Assembly (NCBI GenBank): GCA_913062655.1
Contig: CAJXXO010000026.1
Location: 1-16,485, forward strand
Direction: 5' to 3'
Length of the DNA stretch: 16,485 nt
From: an uncultured Bacteroidota bacterium
Lineage (GTDB): Bacteria > Bacteroidota > Bacteroidia > Chitinophagales > S012-47
The position numbers and the translations under genes are program-made. Below are positions 1 to 8,237 of this stretch, in pieces. Positions within the stretch are counted from its first letter, which is position 1. Every line of letters begins with the position of its first letter. Below the pieces are notes generated by a model. The model did not search any database and was not told where the DNA came from. It saw only the letters and a list, made by a program, of their open reading frames with translations.

Positions 1-475
1 GGTGAAAGCTGGCGGTAAGCAGGAATAGTTTCAGAACGGCCTTCGACAGGCTAGCATCCAAATGCAGTGGTTTGTCTTTGTTATTGACTACTTCAATACT
101 GAGTGTGGCGAAAATACTCGTCAGAATACCTATCGTAATTAAATCGACCAACACCATTACAATGAGCGTGACCTTTGCCCTAATTAATTCACTATCGGTC
201 AACAGTTGCATTCTTTCCACCAAATCCTCTTGCCGTACTTTTTCATAATCCAAAAAATAGGTAAGGTCTACATAAAAGACAAAAATGGATACCGCACCCA
301 GGAGCAAGAATCGCTTTCTCATCTCCGCTTGCCGGTATATGTCCGGTTGGTGAACGAAAAGACGGATGTAATGAAATAAAACAAAGAAAAAGCCTAATAC
401 TAGTAGCGCACTTAACAGATTGGAAATCCAGGGCCCAGCCAACTTGGCGTACAATTCGTCTACTGTTACTTCCAT
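1..475 (-). CDS. Multi-pass membrane protein, unknown function (C-terminus cut by window edge)
   Basis: The reverse strand is open from an ATG at 475 to the window edge, giving 158 residues without a stop. I do not recognise the family. The protein begins MEVTVDELYAKLAGPW and has three clear hydrophobic segments, at about residues 17-38, 55-75 and 101-123, with a possible fourth starting near 145. A charged stretch lies between the second and third (about 77-100). There is no Sec signal peptide, so it is probably an inner-membrane protein. An in-frame stop upstream, with no ATG between it and 475, fixes the start. The gene begins 87 bp after the caspase-like gene on the same strand, with no visible terminator between them, so co-transcription is possible. 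An out-of-frame reading over 243-539 has no membrane or domain logic and is a shadow. The reading frame is well supported; the function is unknown. Confidence 0.75.
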   Translation of the reverse strand, partial: MEVTVDELYAKLAGPWISNLLSALLVLGFFFVLFHYIRLFVHQPDIYRQAEMRKRFLLLGAVSIFVFYVDLTYFLDYEKVRQEDLVERMQLLTDSELIRAKVTLIVMVLVDLITIGILTSIFATLSIEVVNNKDKPLHLDASLSKAVLKLFLLTASFH

Positions 476-562
476 ACCAAAAATATTGTTTTGATATGGA
501 GCAGAAGTGGTGAGGTTGGGGAGCGCCTAAAAGTAACAACTACTTGGCAATAGGCATGATAA

Positions 563-3500
563 TTAAAACGCCTTTTTGGTCAAGTTAGCGGTACGCACAC
601 CGGATACCGCTTGCTGAAACTCAAAGGTAAACTCCGGATCGCGGGAGCTGGAAGCAAAAGCACCAAAGCGTGGCTCCGTCTGTAACTCCTCTACCTGCTT
701 CAAGTAAACGGGAAAGGCCATAGCCGTTACTTCACCCTGTTGCTGCCCCTGCTGGCGCAAAACTTCCAGGATGCCATAGGCAAAAGGTGAGTGCCCCCCT
801 TTTGGTCCGTCATCTACATACACCTTATTACCGGAAGTCAGATACAACCGCGTCTTATCCCCACTGTTGGAGTACTGAATATCGCCAAAGGCCCCTCCAA
901 AACAGGCATCGATCATCACGAATATTTTATTGAATCGACACCGATCCAATTTCATACTGAGCCAGCTAAGGGGCACATAGCTTTCCTCTTTTCGTCTGGC
1001 GTTTTTCTCCGAGTCGTAGGTAGCCAGATAACCATCCTGCATAATGTTGTCGTATATACCATGCCCGGCAATGAAGACAAACAACCTATCCTCTTCATTG
1101 AAGTTGCCTTCCAGGTAGCTGTACACTTTATCCTCAAATTGTGCTTTAGTTGGGTTGAAGAGGGTATCGATCTCAAAACCATATTTAGTAGCCAGTTCAG
1201 CTTGAATCGCACGGGCATCCCTGACGGGATTGTTGAGGTTGTTCCACTCCTGATAGGTGTCTGAAGCAATAAACAGGGCGATATTGCGACTTTTAGGTTT
1301 GCCAAAGGAAATGCGATCGGTAGTGGTAGTGGTATGCTGGGATGGGGGTACCCGCTTGATGATAAGGGTATCTGTGGCACGGTTACCAAATTCATCAACC
1401 GCCTCTATGATATATTCATTGGTACCGATCGCCAGTGAGACGAAAGTCTCCAGAATGCTACCTTCAAGCATCGTTACCGCTTGGTTGTTGAGCCGCACTG
1501 CCTTGATACCACTTCCGTCAAAGATTTTGGCTTCAATAGTAGCCGATGCTTCCTGGGTCTCTGTCAACCCGCCACGAGTCAACCGGGGGGTGCGCACTTC
1601 AATCTCCGGGGGTATGGTATCTACCGACATGGCTAGTACAGGTGTGGTGTATGCCAAGCCAAAATCTACCCCATGGATGTAGGATAATACTTGCTCATAA
1701 TTTTCCGGCTTAGACAATTGGCCCGACAGGTAAGCTTCCAGCTCTTTGATGGATATCATGGTATCCGGACGTGGCATGGCATTGGCTGCGCCTGTCAGCC
1801 CTTCAATTACGTAATGAGTTATTAAGGCATTCGAAAGGCTATTTCTCTCTCTCCTGGGCCCAAAAGGACTGATTACCCCCTGATAGGTGGTTTGGTTTAT
1901 GTCACGCTCACTGGAGATGAGCGCAATCATTTCGCTGGCAAAACCGGGATCTGAGGCATCCAAAACCAGCAATTGCTTCGTGGCAGGCGCGAGCGATAGC
2001 CAATTATTAAGGAGTTGGGCCGGAATAACATTCGTAGTATCTGCCCCATAGTCAGCCGCCAACAAATAGGATTGCTCTTCCTGGGTGGTCTGCCCGGCAA
2101 AATAGGCTACGAAAGTATCGCCTGGTTTAGTCTGTTCGATAACCTGGGTGAAAGCCTGCTGAATACCTTTCCGGGTGGCCTTCTGACCGGTTAATACTGT
2201 TGTATGTACCCTGTCAAAAAGCAGTGAGGCCTCGCCCTTGAAGGCTGCAGCAACAGCCGTGGCATCCTGCTCGGCCCATTGGTACTGCAAGTCGGCATAA
2301 TCGTTTATTCCAATAGCCAGAACATACAAATCTTTGCTACCATCCTTATCCGCTTGCAGTCGTTCTAGTGCTTTCGCCTCTGCATAATAGGAGGCTGCTT
2401 TGGCCGCTTCTCCCGTTGCATCATGTATCCAGCCCAGGAGCTCAAAACTGTTCACCACTTCGTCACTGCCTAGCTGCCGGGCCGCCTGCAACGCATTTTG
2501 GTACGCCAGAACACCCTTGTCGTATTCCTCCATTTCCTGGTGGCACCGTCCAATCCAACCTTCGTATAAATAGATTTCCAATGGTCGCGGCTTCTCGCCT
2601 TGCATTTCATAGTCGAGCGCTTGCCTATACCACTGCAGAGCGGTCGGCCAGTCTTTAGCCTCTTTGTAAACAGAAGCCGAGTCCCATGCCATATCGGATA
2701 AAACACGATGTTTATAAATCCGCTGGTACTGGTCTTCCATCCAATCTTTGGCGGCTTGTACCTCAGACTTGTACCAACCTTTTTCCAGAAACAAGTTGAA
2801 ATCGTTTACCGGCCCATAGGCATACTCCTCTTCTGAGGACAAAAGATCCAACGTTCGCTGATAGAATCGATACGCCTCCTTTTTGTGTCCGGTTAGCAAT
2901 TTCAAATGACCGTAATTGATATTCCATGCCATCGTAGTGCTGTCTATCGCAAAGGCCTCCTTAATGTAGGGTGCACTTTTTTCAATCTCGCCCTGCTTCA
3001 TGTAGTACCACCCAATATTACCGGGTGCGGAACTGAACCAGGGAGCACCTTCAGCTACAATTTCCAGGTCAGCAATGGCATCCGCATATTGCTCCAGTTC
3101 TCCATAACAACCACTTCGATTCCAATAGGCATTCAGGTACGTGGAGTCCATTCTGATGATGCGCGAATACCAGTCGATGGCTTTGAAATAGGCTGAATCC
3201 AATTGATAACTGAAGCCAATATTATTCATGGCCTCTTTCTGGATATAAGGGTCTTGCAGGGCTTTACCCATGGCGTACAGCACCTCGCTGTTCAATCGGG
3301 CTTCCTCTAATTGTTGCGCGGTAAAGTGTTGCTGAATCATCGTCAGCCAATCCTGCGCGATGGTGTCTTTCAGGTAAAAACCATACTGCTGAACAAAGGG
3401 GTCGAAATACTGGGTTTGGTACTTCCCCTTTACACTATCGATAAGCCAGTCGCTGATCTCTTCTTCATGAAGGGTCCCATTGATCAGCCAGGTGGCATAG

Positions 3501-4450
3501 GTCTCGCTGATGCGCCAAATATGCCCGATGTACTTACCCGGATAATCACGCACAAACCCAAGAAACATACGCATATCAACAGCGGTGGCATTAGACATGG
3601 CAGTGACCAGGTCCTGCCCCCTAAAGCGCCCTTCTGTTACCATCAACGTGTCAAAACCGCCATATTCCTGTAGAAAGTCAGCTGTGTTGTGGACATCTTG
3701 TAATAATGCGGCAAAAACATCCTCTTGAACCTTCTCTTCTCCCAGAAAGCGAAACAGGGCTTGATCTGTTAAGGGCTCTCCCATGATATCAATGAAGTGG
3801 ATATTGTAGTCCATCAATGCGCCCAGCAATGTATGGGACCCGGCCCTACCCGGCACCTGAAGATCCACTTGATCCCCCACCTCTACCTGGTACTCACTAT
3901 CGGTGGTACCGGTTATGGTCACCATAGCTGTTCCACCAGTTAATGCCGTCACCTCGGCCTTACCTAAATAGGCATTGGCGGGTCGCACGTTATCCTTCTC
4001 TGATCGATACACGGTCCAGGCCCATCCCGTAGCCGTGTCAGTTAAACCCACTCTACTACCTCTATTCAGGTAAACGACTGATACATTGCCCTCCTGACTG
4101 ATGATACTATCAATGCTGTAATACGCATTATCGAGTACCGCAGTGGTTGCTGTTTGGAAGTCACTCTCCTGGCAATAGGTAGCTAATACCTCATAGAGTA
4201 AGGGTCGGTCGGGATGCTGCCAATTTACTTTCGCACGTTCCTCTGCTGTCATGCCGTTGATAAGTACCGCTGAACCAAAAACCAATTGTTTGGCCAAAGC
4301 ATGCAGCTCTTTCGATTGCCCCACATCTTCTCCATACAATTGACCATATACGGTAAACAACTGATGAACAAAATCGGCTGTAAAGGAAGCCTGCGGGAAG
4401 ACCTGCAGGCTACATAAGCATGTGAATACAATGAGCATAGTGCGTTTCAT
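563..4450 (-). CDS. Exported TPR protein with tandem caspase-like (C14) domains, the first degenerate
   Basis: This 1295-residue protein starts with a Sec signal peptide (MKRTMLIVFTCLCSLQVFPQ, cleaved near 20). Residues 30-345 are unassigned, but about 115-200 look like a small beta-barrel ending VEVGDQVDL. TPR-like helices run from about 406 to 700. A first caspase-like domain (about 706-930) keeps the strand pattern (LAIGINDYAD) but has Q787 where the catalytic His belongs (FAGQT) and S833 where the Cys belongs (LDASD), so it should be inactive. A bacterial Ig-like domain follows (about 944-1033; GIKAVRLNNQ, DEFGNRA). The second caspase-like domain (about 1054-1235) has the full dyad: H1130 in FIAGHG and C1183 in IDACFGG. 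C14 peptidases usually cleave after Lys/Arg or Asp; the specificity here cannot be read. The ATG lies one base after the stop of the upstream M48 gene (TAGTATG), which suggests translational coupling. The domain calls are strong; the cellular role is inference. Confidence 0.9.
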   Translation of the reverse strand: MKRTMLIVFTCLCSLQVFPQASFTADFVHQLFTVYGQLYGEDVGQSKELHALAKQLVFGSAVLINGMTAEERAKVNWQHPDRPLLYEVLATYCQESDFQTATTAVLDNAYYSIDSIISQEGNVSVVYLNRGSRVGLTDTATGWAWTVYRSEKDNVRPANAYLGKAEVTALTGGTAMVTITGTTDSEYQVEVGDQVDLQVPGRAGSHTLLGALMDYNIHFIDIMGEPLTDQALFRFLGEEKVQEDVFAALLQDVHNTADFLQEYGGFDTLMVTEGRFRGQDLVTAMSNATAVDMRMFLGFVRDYPGKYIGHIWRISETYATWLINGTLHEEEISDWLIDSVKGKYQTQYFDPFVQQYGFYLKDTIAQDWLTMIQQHFTAQQLEEARLNSEVLYAMGKALQDPYIQKEAMNNIGFSYQLDSAYFKAIDWYSRIIRMDSTYLNAYWNRSGCYGELEQYADAIADLEIVAEGAPWFSSAPGNIGWYYMKQGEIEKSAPYIKEAFAIDSTTMAWNINYGHLKLLTGHKKEAYRFYQRTLDLLSSEEEYAYGPVNDFNLFLEKGWYKSEVQAAKDWMEDQYQRIYKHRVLSDMAWDSASVYKEAKDWPTALQWYRQALDYEMQGEKPRPLEIYLYEGWIGRCHQEMEEYDKGVLAYQNALQAARQLGSDEVVNSFELLGWIHDATGEAAKAASYYAEAKALERLQADKDGSKDLYVLAIGINDYADLQYQWAEQDATAVAAAFKGEASLLFDRVHTTVLTGQKATRKGIQQAFTQVIEQTKPGDTFVAYFAGQTTQEEQSYLLAADYGADTTNVIPAQLLNNWLSLAPATKQLLVLDASDPGFASEMIALISSERDINQTTYQGVISPFGPRRERNSLSNALITHYVIEGLTGAANAMPRPDTMISIKELEAYLSGQLSKPENYEQVLSYIHGVDFGLAYTTPVLAMSVDTIPPEIEVRTPRLTRGGLTETQEASATIEAKIFDGSGIKAVRLNNQAVTMLEGSILETFVSLAIGTNEYIIEAVDEFGNRATDTLIIKRVPPSQHTTTTTDRISFGKPKSRNIALFIASDTYQEWNNLNNPVRDARAIQAELATKYGFEIDTLFNPTKAQFEDKVYSYLEGNFNEEDRLFVFIAGHGIYDNIMQDGYLATYDSEKNARRKEESYVPLSWLSMKLDRCRFNKIFVMIDACFGGAFGDIQYSNSGDKTRLYLTSGNKVYVDDGPKGGHSPFAYGILEVLRQQGQQQGEVTAMAFPVYLKQVEELQTEPRFGAFASSSRDPEFTFEFQQAVSGVRTANLTKKAF

Positions 4451-4454
4451 ACTA
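4448..4454 (-). promoter_or_regulatory. Stop-start junction TAGTATG (translational coupling)
   Basis: On the reverse strand the TAG stop of the M48 gene (4454-4452) is followed by one base and then the ATG of the caspase-like gene (4450-4448). Such spacing normally means one mRNA and ribosome re-initiation. It fixes the start of the downstream gene, whose signal peptide begins right at this ATG. Confidence 0.7.
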
Positions 4455-6062
4455 ACGACTTTGTAAGTAGGTGATCCAACCGGTTACTTTTCTATCCGAG
4501 TCCAACTGCACCAATAAGGCCTTATCGGCATAATGCCATACCTCGCCTTGTGCGGTAGCTAATAGGTGCCGGGGAGCACCCCATTTTGCCTGCAATTGAT
4601 TAGCCATTGTTCCTTTGCGGATGTCCTCCAACAAGGGCTTTGTGTAGTTTGGCCGTGTAGCATGAAAGACCCAACCTTTACTGTCCTTGATCTGGAAAAA
4701 ATACATATCGCTGGATGGCAGATCAACACAGACGTACAAATTGCGCATGCCGTGCAAGATCGGGTCAGGTAGAAAAGGTTGCTGTCCCCATTCCGCAGGC
4801 AGGTTAATACCATCGATAGGGATAGAAGGGGGTCCCGTTGAAGGGGTAGTGCTTACCGGAAATTCATCCAGCCCCTCTTTCAGCAGCGTCATATTGATCT
4901 CCGCTAAGCTGGCGCCCATTTTGTTGGCCTCTTTCCACCATTGTTGAGCAGCCTTATTGTCGCCTTGCAGAGCCGCTATGATACCTATTGCCACCTTGGC
5001 GTTGGCTGCTGTCGATTTTTTACTTTGGCTGCTCGCTAGTGTTAAAGCTTTTCTGGCATAGAATTGAGCGTCATCCAGCTCTCCCAATAGACTCTGCACG
5101 CAAGCCAGATTCAGCCAGCTTGTGGCATATGCCGGATCGACCCAGGTAGCCTGCATCAATCGCTGCCTGGCCCTGGCGAGCAGTAGTTCTGGGGCAGCGG
5201 CACCGCGTTTATTGGTAGTAATGCGAGTCTCAAGGTCCAACTCTATCGGGTAGGCAAACCGGACCTGCTCATCATCTAAACCCAGTAAGGCCTGCTGTGT
5301 CAAGGCTACTGCATGATTATTGAGCACTTCCCGGCTACTAAAGCCCTCTTGTATGACGTGTGAAAAGCAATAATCGGCTACTTCGTATGCCCCTGCCAGG
5401 GTGGCATAGTTCCCCGTCTCATAGATCTTGATCCAATTGGCTATTTGCTGATCGTTGGCAGCCGCAATAGCTTTGCGGTCTTGCAAGGAGGGGTATCCCT
5501 CCATATGCGTTGGGAAACCGTATGTATCATAGATAGCAGTCAGTAAAGGCCCGGCAATGTCGCCCGGTTGGTAGCCTGCCAGGTAGGCAAATATGCCCCC
5601 CACCTGGTCTGCCTGGGTTTCCCACATGGGTAGCGCTTTTAATGATGCCTGTGCCGCGCCCACCTCTTTCGCAATATCCGTAATGGCATAAGAGCTGGCA
5701 AACTCCTCGCCCCATTGGTGCTGAAACTTGTAGTGTGCCAGCTCATGCCCCAAAACAAAAGCCATGGCATCTTCCGCCCGTGTGGGAAATTGGCGCCAAC
5801 ACAACGCAACGAATTGTTGATCGACAACTATTTGGTGTTTCTGATAGTGCATAGCGGCCACGGAGGAGCGACCAAACGGATCAATCTCTACTGCCGGTCG
5901 GTCTACCAACCCCATGGCAGTCGCAATATTGCTATAGATAGATGCCACCCATTCTTTCTGCTCCATTACAGATTGGGGCTGCGCCATACCTGTGATGTAA
6001 ACAGAAAATTGTAATATTAATACGAGAAACACCTGGTTCTGTATGGTAGCCTTCTGCCTCAT
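4452..6062 (-). CDS. Secreted M48-family zinc metallopeptidase with TPR-like repeats (paralogue A)
   Basis: The 536-residue product has an N-terminal signal peptide (hydrophobic 10-25, likely cleavage GMA|QPQ). The zinc site is H106-E-L-A-H110, and the third ligand is E148 in WETQAD, as in M48 peptidases (HExxH plus ExxAD). A TPR-like helical region covers about residues 215-395 (segments at 305-342 and 354-385). A C-terminal module (about 480-536) has G495-x-P, WHY and an SDRKVTGWI ending. It resembles in outline the SmpA/BamE type of small beta domain, which is inference. Unlike HtpX or Ste24 there are no membrane helices beside the active site, so this is a soluble periplasmic or secreted peptidase, closer to BepA in plan. 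It is the first gene of the leftward set and is paralogous to 8238-9890: the HExxH-to-Glu spacing is the same and GYPS..(D/E)R.AIA and YPI.LD..(T/S)R are shared. The substrate is unknown. Confidence 0.9.
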   Translation of the reverse strand: MRQKATIQNQVFLVLILQFSVYITGMAQPQSVMEQKEWVASIYSNIATAMGLVDRPAVEIDPFGRSSVAAMHYQKHQIVVDQQFVALCWRQFPTRAEDAMAFVLGHELAHYKFQHQWGEEFASSYAITDIAKEVGAAQASLKALPMWETQADQVGGIFAYLAGYQPGDIAGPLLTAIYDTYGFPTHMEGYPSLQDRKAIAAANDQQIANWIKIYETGNYATLAGAYEVADYCFSHVIQEGFSSREVLNNHAVALTQQALLGLDDEQVRFAYPIELDLETRITTNKRGAAAPELLLARARQRLMQATWVDPAYATSWLNLACVQSLLGELDDAQFYARKALTLASSQSKKSTAANAKVAIGIIAALQGDNKAAQQWWKEANKMGASLAEINMTLLKEGLDEFPVSTTPSTGPPSIPIDGINLPAEWGQQPFLPDPILHGMRNLYVCVDLPSSDMYFFQIKDSKGWVFHATRPNYTKPLLEDIRKGTMANQLQAKWGAPRHLLATAQGEVWHYADKALLVQLDSDRKVTGWITYLQSR

Positions 6063-6204
6063 ACCTTAAATATCTCACTTTCCCGTAAAGCACCAACTAC
6101 GTATAAACACGTAATTCACTTTCCGGTGCAATAGGTATTTTAGCGAACATAATCTGTAATACCTTAGCTAACAACAAATTTAATCGATCAAAAAATCAGG
6201 GATC
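6063..6204. promoter_or_regulatory. Divergent intergenic region with candidate promoter and operator-like repeats
   Basis: These 142 bp separate two outward-facing gene sets and must hold promoters for both. On the plus strand, TACCTTAG at 6160-6167 is one base from the Bacteroidota -7 consensus TAnnTTTG, but no good TTTG box sits at the usual distance upstream. I found no convincing box for the leftward genes. A nine-base direct repeat, TCACTTTCC, occurs at 6075-6083 and 6116-6124 (41 bp apart, about four helical turns). A short inverted repeat lies between them: TACGT 6098-6102 and ACGTA 6109-6113. Together they would suit a shared regulator site. AGGG at about 6198-6201 may act as a weak ribosome binding site for the rightward gene. 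The region's role is secure from gene orientation; the individual sites are weak. Confidence 0.4.
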
Positions 6205-8229
6205 ATGAAATGGACAATCCGCATTTGCACGCTTATACTCCTAACAGCCACCGCGTTGCCTACCATCGCACAGCCCTATGGCACAGGCGCACTCATCGAT
6301 TTAAAGGCCTATAGTCAGGCCGCTGCTGCTGACCTTTCCAGCCTTGGCTTTGCCGATGGCACACCTACCTCAGCCAGTGTAAAACGGTACGCCCCCTTAC
6401 CGCTAGATCAAGGCCAGTACGGTACTTGTGTAGGATGGAGCAGTACCTATGCCGTTTACACGATGGCCTTTGCCAAAGCCTACGGCATCAATAATCGGGC
6501 AGTAATCAATGCACAAGCCTTTGATCCCTACTATACCTACGAAATGTCGCAAGCTAAGGAAGACCCTACTTGTGTGAGTGGGGTCAATATTTATACGGCC
6601 CTGAATAATATGCGTACCGTTGGTGTAAAGCGCTATTGGCTACCCGAATTTGACTGCCAGCCTTTGATCGATGACCGCATTATTGAGATGGCTAAGGCCA
6701 ATCGTATCAAAGACTTTAAAAAGCTCTTTTCCTATCCTGACGACTGGGACTACACCTGGGAGTCATTTTTTGCCGCCAATATTGACAAGGTGTCTCCCAT
6801 TAAGCAAGCTATTGCTGCGGGGTATCCGGTAATCATGTCCATGAAACTGCCCAAATCTGTTTTTGGCGTGGTGGGCACGGATTTGTGGACCCCTACCGCC
6901 ACTGAAAAGTCAGACCCTATCAGCCAGGAGTTGTACGGACATGCTATGGCCATAGTAGGTTATGATGACACCAAATATGGTGGTGCTTTTGAAGTAATGA
7001 ACAGTTGGGGGGCAGAATTTGGAAGTAACGGATTCTTTTGGGTGAAGTACGAGGACTTCAAGCAGTTTGGTGCAGAGGCTTACTACATCGAAATGTTTGA
7101 CGGGGAAGCCACTACCAGCGGCTGCGCCATGGGTGATTGTGACGACTCCTACAGTCGATTTTTCTTTAAGGAAGGCCATATGTACGAAGGAGAGCTGAAA
7201 GACGGCACATTTCATGGCTATGGCATGTATGTTTGGTCAAATGGCGATATGTATGCCGGAGGGTGGCTGAATGGCAAACAACACGGCAGTGGCGTTTTTG
7301 TGGCGGCTAATTCAACCTCACCCATTCGTGGATTTTGGGATAATGGCCAATATGTTGAGTATGCGGTGTCCAACCCGGCTATCGACAAGAGCAAGAGCAA
7401 TGTAGGCTGCATTGAAGGAGATTGCCAGAATGGCTATGGGGTGTATGTAGAAAGCAGCGAAGGTGAAAAATACACCTACAGCGGCACCTGGAAGGATGGA
7501 CTACGGCATGGTTATGGTAAATATGAGTTACCGAATGGTGCAGAATACGAGGGCCAGTGGGTGAATGATTACATCAGTGGCTATGGCCGCCTCAAATTCA
7601 CCGATGGCTATACGTATATCGGGGAGTGGAAGAATAATAAAAAGCACGGCATTGGTGTATTGTATAATTTATTTGGTTGGTCGGCCTATGAGTTTTTATA
7701 CGATGAGCCAATTACCGGTACTACCGATGCAGCCTCCCAGCCGGTAACAGAGGGCAGCATCCGCATGCCAAAAGCTGGCACAGCCGCTGCTGGTGGCTGC
7801 TTGTTGGGTGATTGTACAGAAGGTAAAGGAAAAATAAGCTATTCAGATGGCGCTGTGTATGATGGCTACTTCAAAAATGGTAAGCGTGATGGCTATGGCG
7901 TTTTGACCTTCCAGGACGGCTTTACCGTGGAGGGCCATTTTTACAAAGGCCAGATCGATGGCATAGGCAAGGTTACCTGGCCGGAAGGCAGCTATTTCAT
8001 AGGAGAATTCCGTAATGGCAAGCAAGATGGCTATGGTGTCGAAATAGCCGGCTCAACGTACTATCCTGGCATTTGGGAGTTTGGTGAATACAAAGCAGGT
8101 AAGGCCACGTTAGGCTTTGCGAAGAATGAGCTGGAAGAAAACGTATTGGATTTTGAAGTGAAAGAAAGTCCCCGAAGGGGAGCCATCATTAATCGCATGA
8201 ACAGCTTGCCCATACAGCAGATCAAATAA
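6205..8229 (+). CDS. Secreted papain-like (C1) cysteine peptidase fused to MORN repeats
   Basis: The 674-residue protein has a signal peptide with likely cleavage TIA|QPYG near residue 23. Residues about 55-300 form a papain-fold peptidase with all expected catalytic positions: Q69 and C75 in QGQYGTCVGWSS, H246 in GHAMAIVGYD and N266 in MNSWG. No inhibitory propeptide is obvious. The C-terminal half (306-630) is MORN repeats spaced exactly 23 residues apart, starting near 327 and 350, then 425, 448 and 471, then 552, 575 and 598. Each block is preceded by a GCxxGDC motif (306-312, 401-407, 531-537), so the tail is built of three Cys-MORN modules. MORN repeats commonly bind lipids or proteins, so the tail may place the peptidase at a membrane or partner; that is inference. 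It is the first gene of the rightward set, 8 bp before the second M48 gene. The ATG is supported by the signal peptide. Confidence 0.9.
   Translation: MKWTIRICTLILLTATALPTIAQPYGTGALIDLKAYSQAAAADLSSLGFADGTPTSASVKRYAPLPLDQGQYGTCVGWSSTYAVYTMAFAKAYGINNRAVINAQAFDPYYTYEMSQAKEDPTCVSGVNIYTALNNMRTVGVKRYWLPEFDCQPLIDDRIIEMAKANRIKDFKKLFSYPDDWDYTWESFFAANIDKVSPIKQAIAAGYPVIMSMKLPKSVFGVVGTDLWTPTATEKSDPISQELYGHAMAIVGYDDTKYGGAFEVMNSWGAEFGSNGFFWVKYEDFKQFGAEAYYIEMFDGEATTSGCAMGDCDDSYSRFFFKEGHMYEGELKDGTFHGYGMYVWSNGDMYAGGWLNGKQHGSGVFVAANSTSPIRGFWDNGQYVEYAVSNPAIDKSKSNVGCIEGDCQNGYGVYVESSEGEKYTYSGTWKDGLRHGYGKYELPNGAEYEGQWVNDYISGYGRLKFTDGYTYIGEWKNNKKHGIGVLYNLFGWSAYEFLYDEPITGTTDAASQPVTEGSIRMPKAGTAAAGGCLLGDCTEGKGKISYSDGAVYDGYFKNGKRDGYGVLTFQDGFTVEGHFYKGQIDGIGKVTWPEGSYFIGEFRNGKQDGYGVEIAGSTYYPGIWEFGEYKAGKATLGFAKNELEENVLDFEVKESPRRGAIINRMNSLPIQQIK
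7120..8094 (+). repeat. Three Cys-MORN modules inside the papain-like gene
   Basis: This segment codes residues 306-630 of the cysteine peptidase. At least eight 23-residue MORN units, with the general pattern YxGxWxxGxxxGxG, fall into three blocks. Each block is opened by a GCxxGDC motif that appears to replace the first half of a MORN unit, since it is followed by NGYG or EGKG. The module lengths are unequal (95 and 130 residues between Cys motifs), so this is old, diverged repetition rather than recent tandem duplication. Confidence 0.85.
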
Positions 8230-8237
8230 ACACGTGT

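Noticed and set aside
243..539. Reverse-strand ORF of 98 codons
   Set aside because: It overlaps the membrane protein in another frame. Only the frame starting at 475 gives membrane helices and stays open to the edge.
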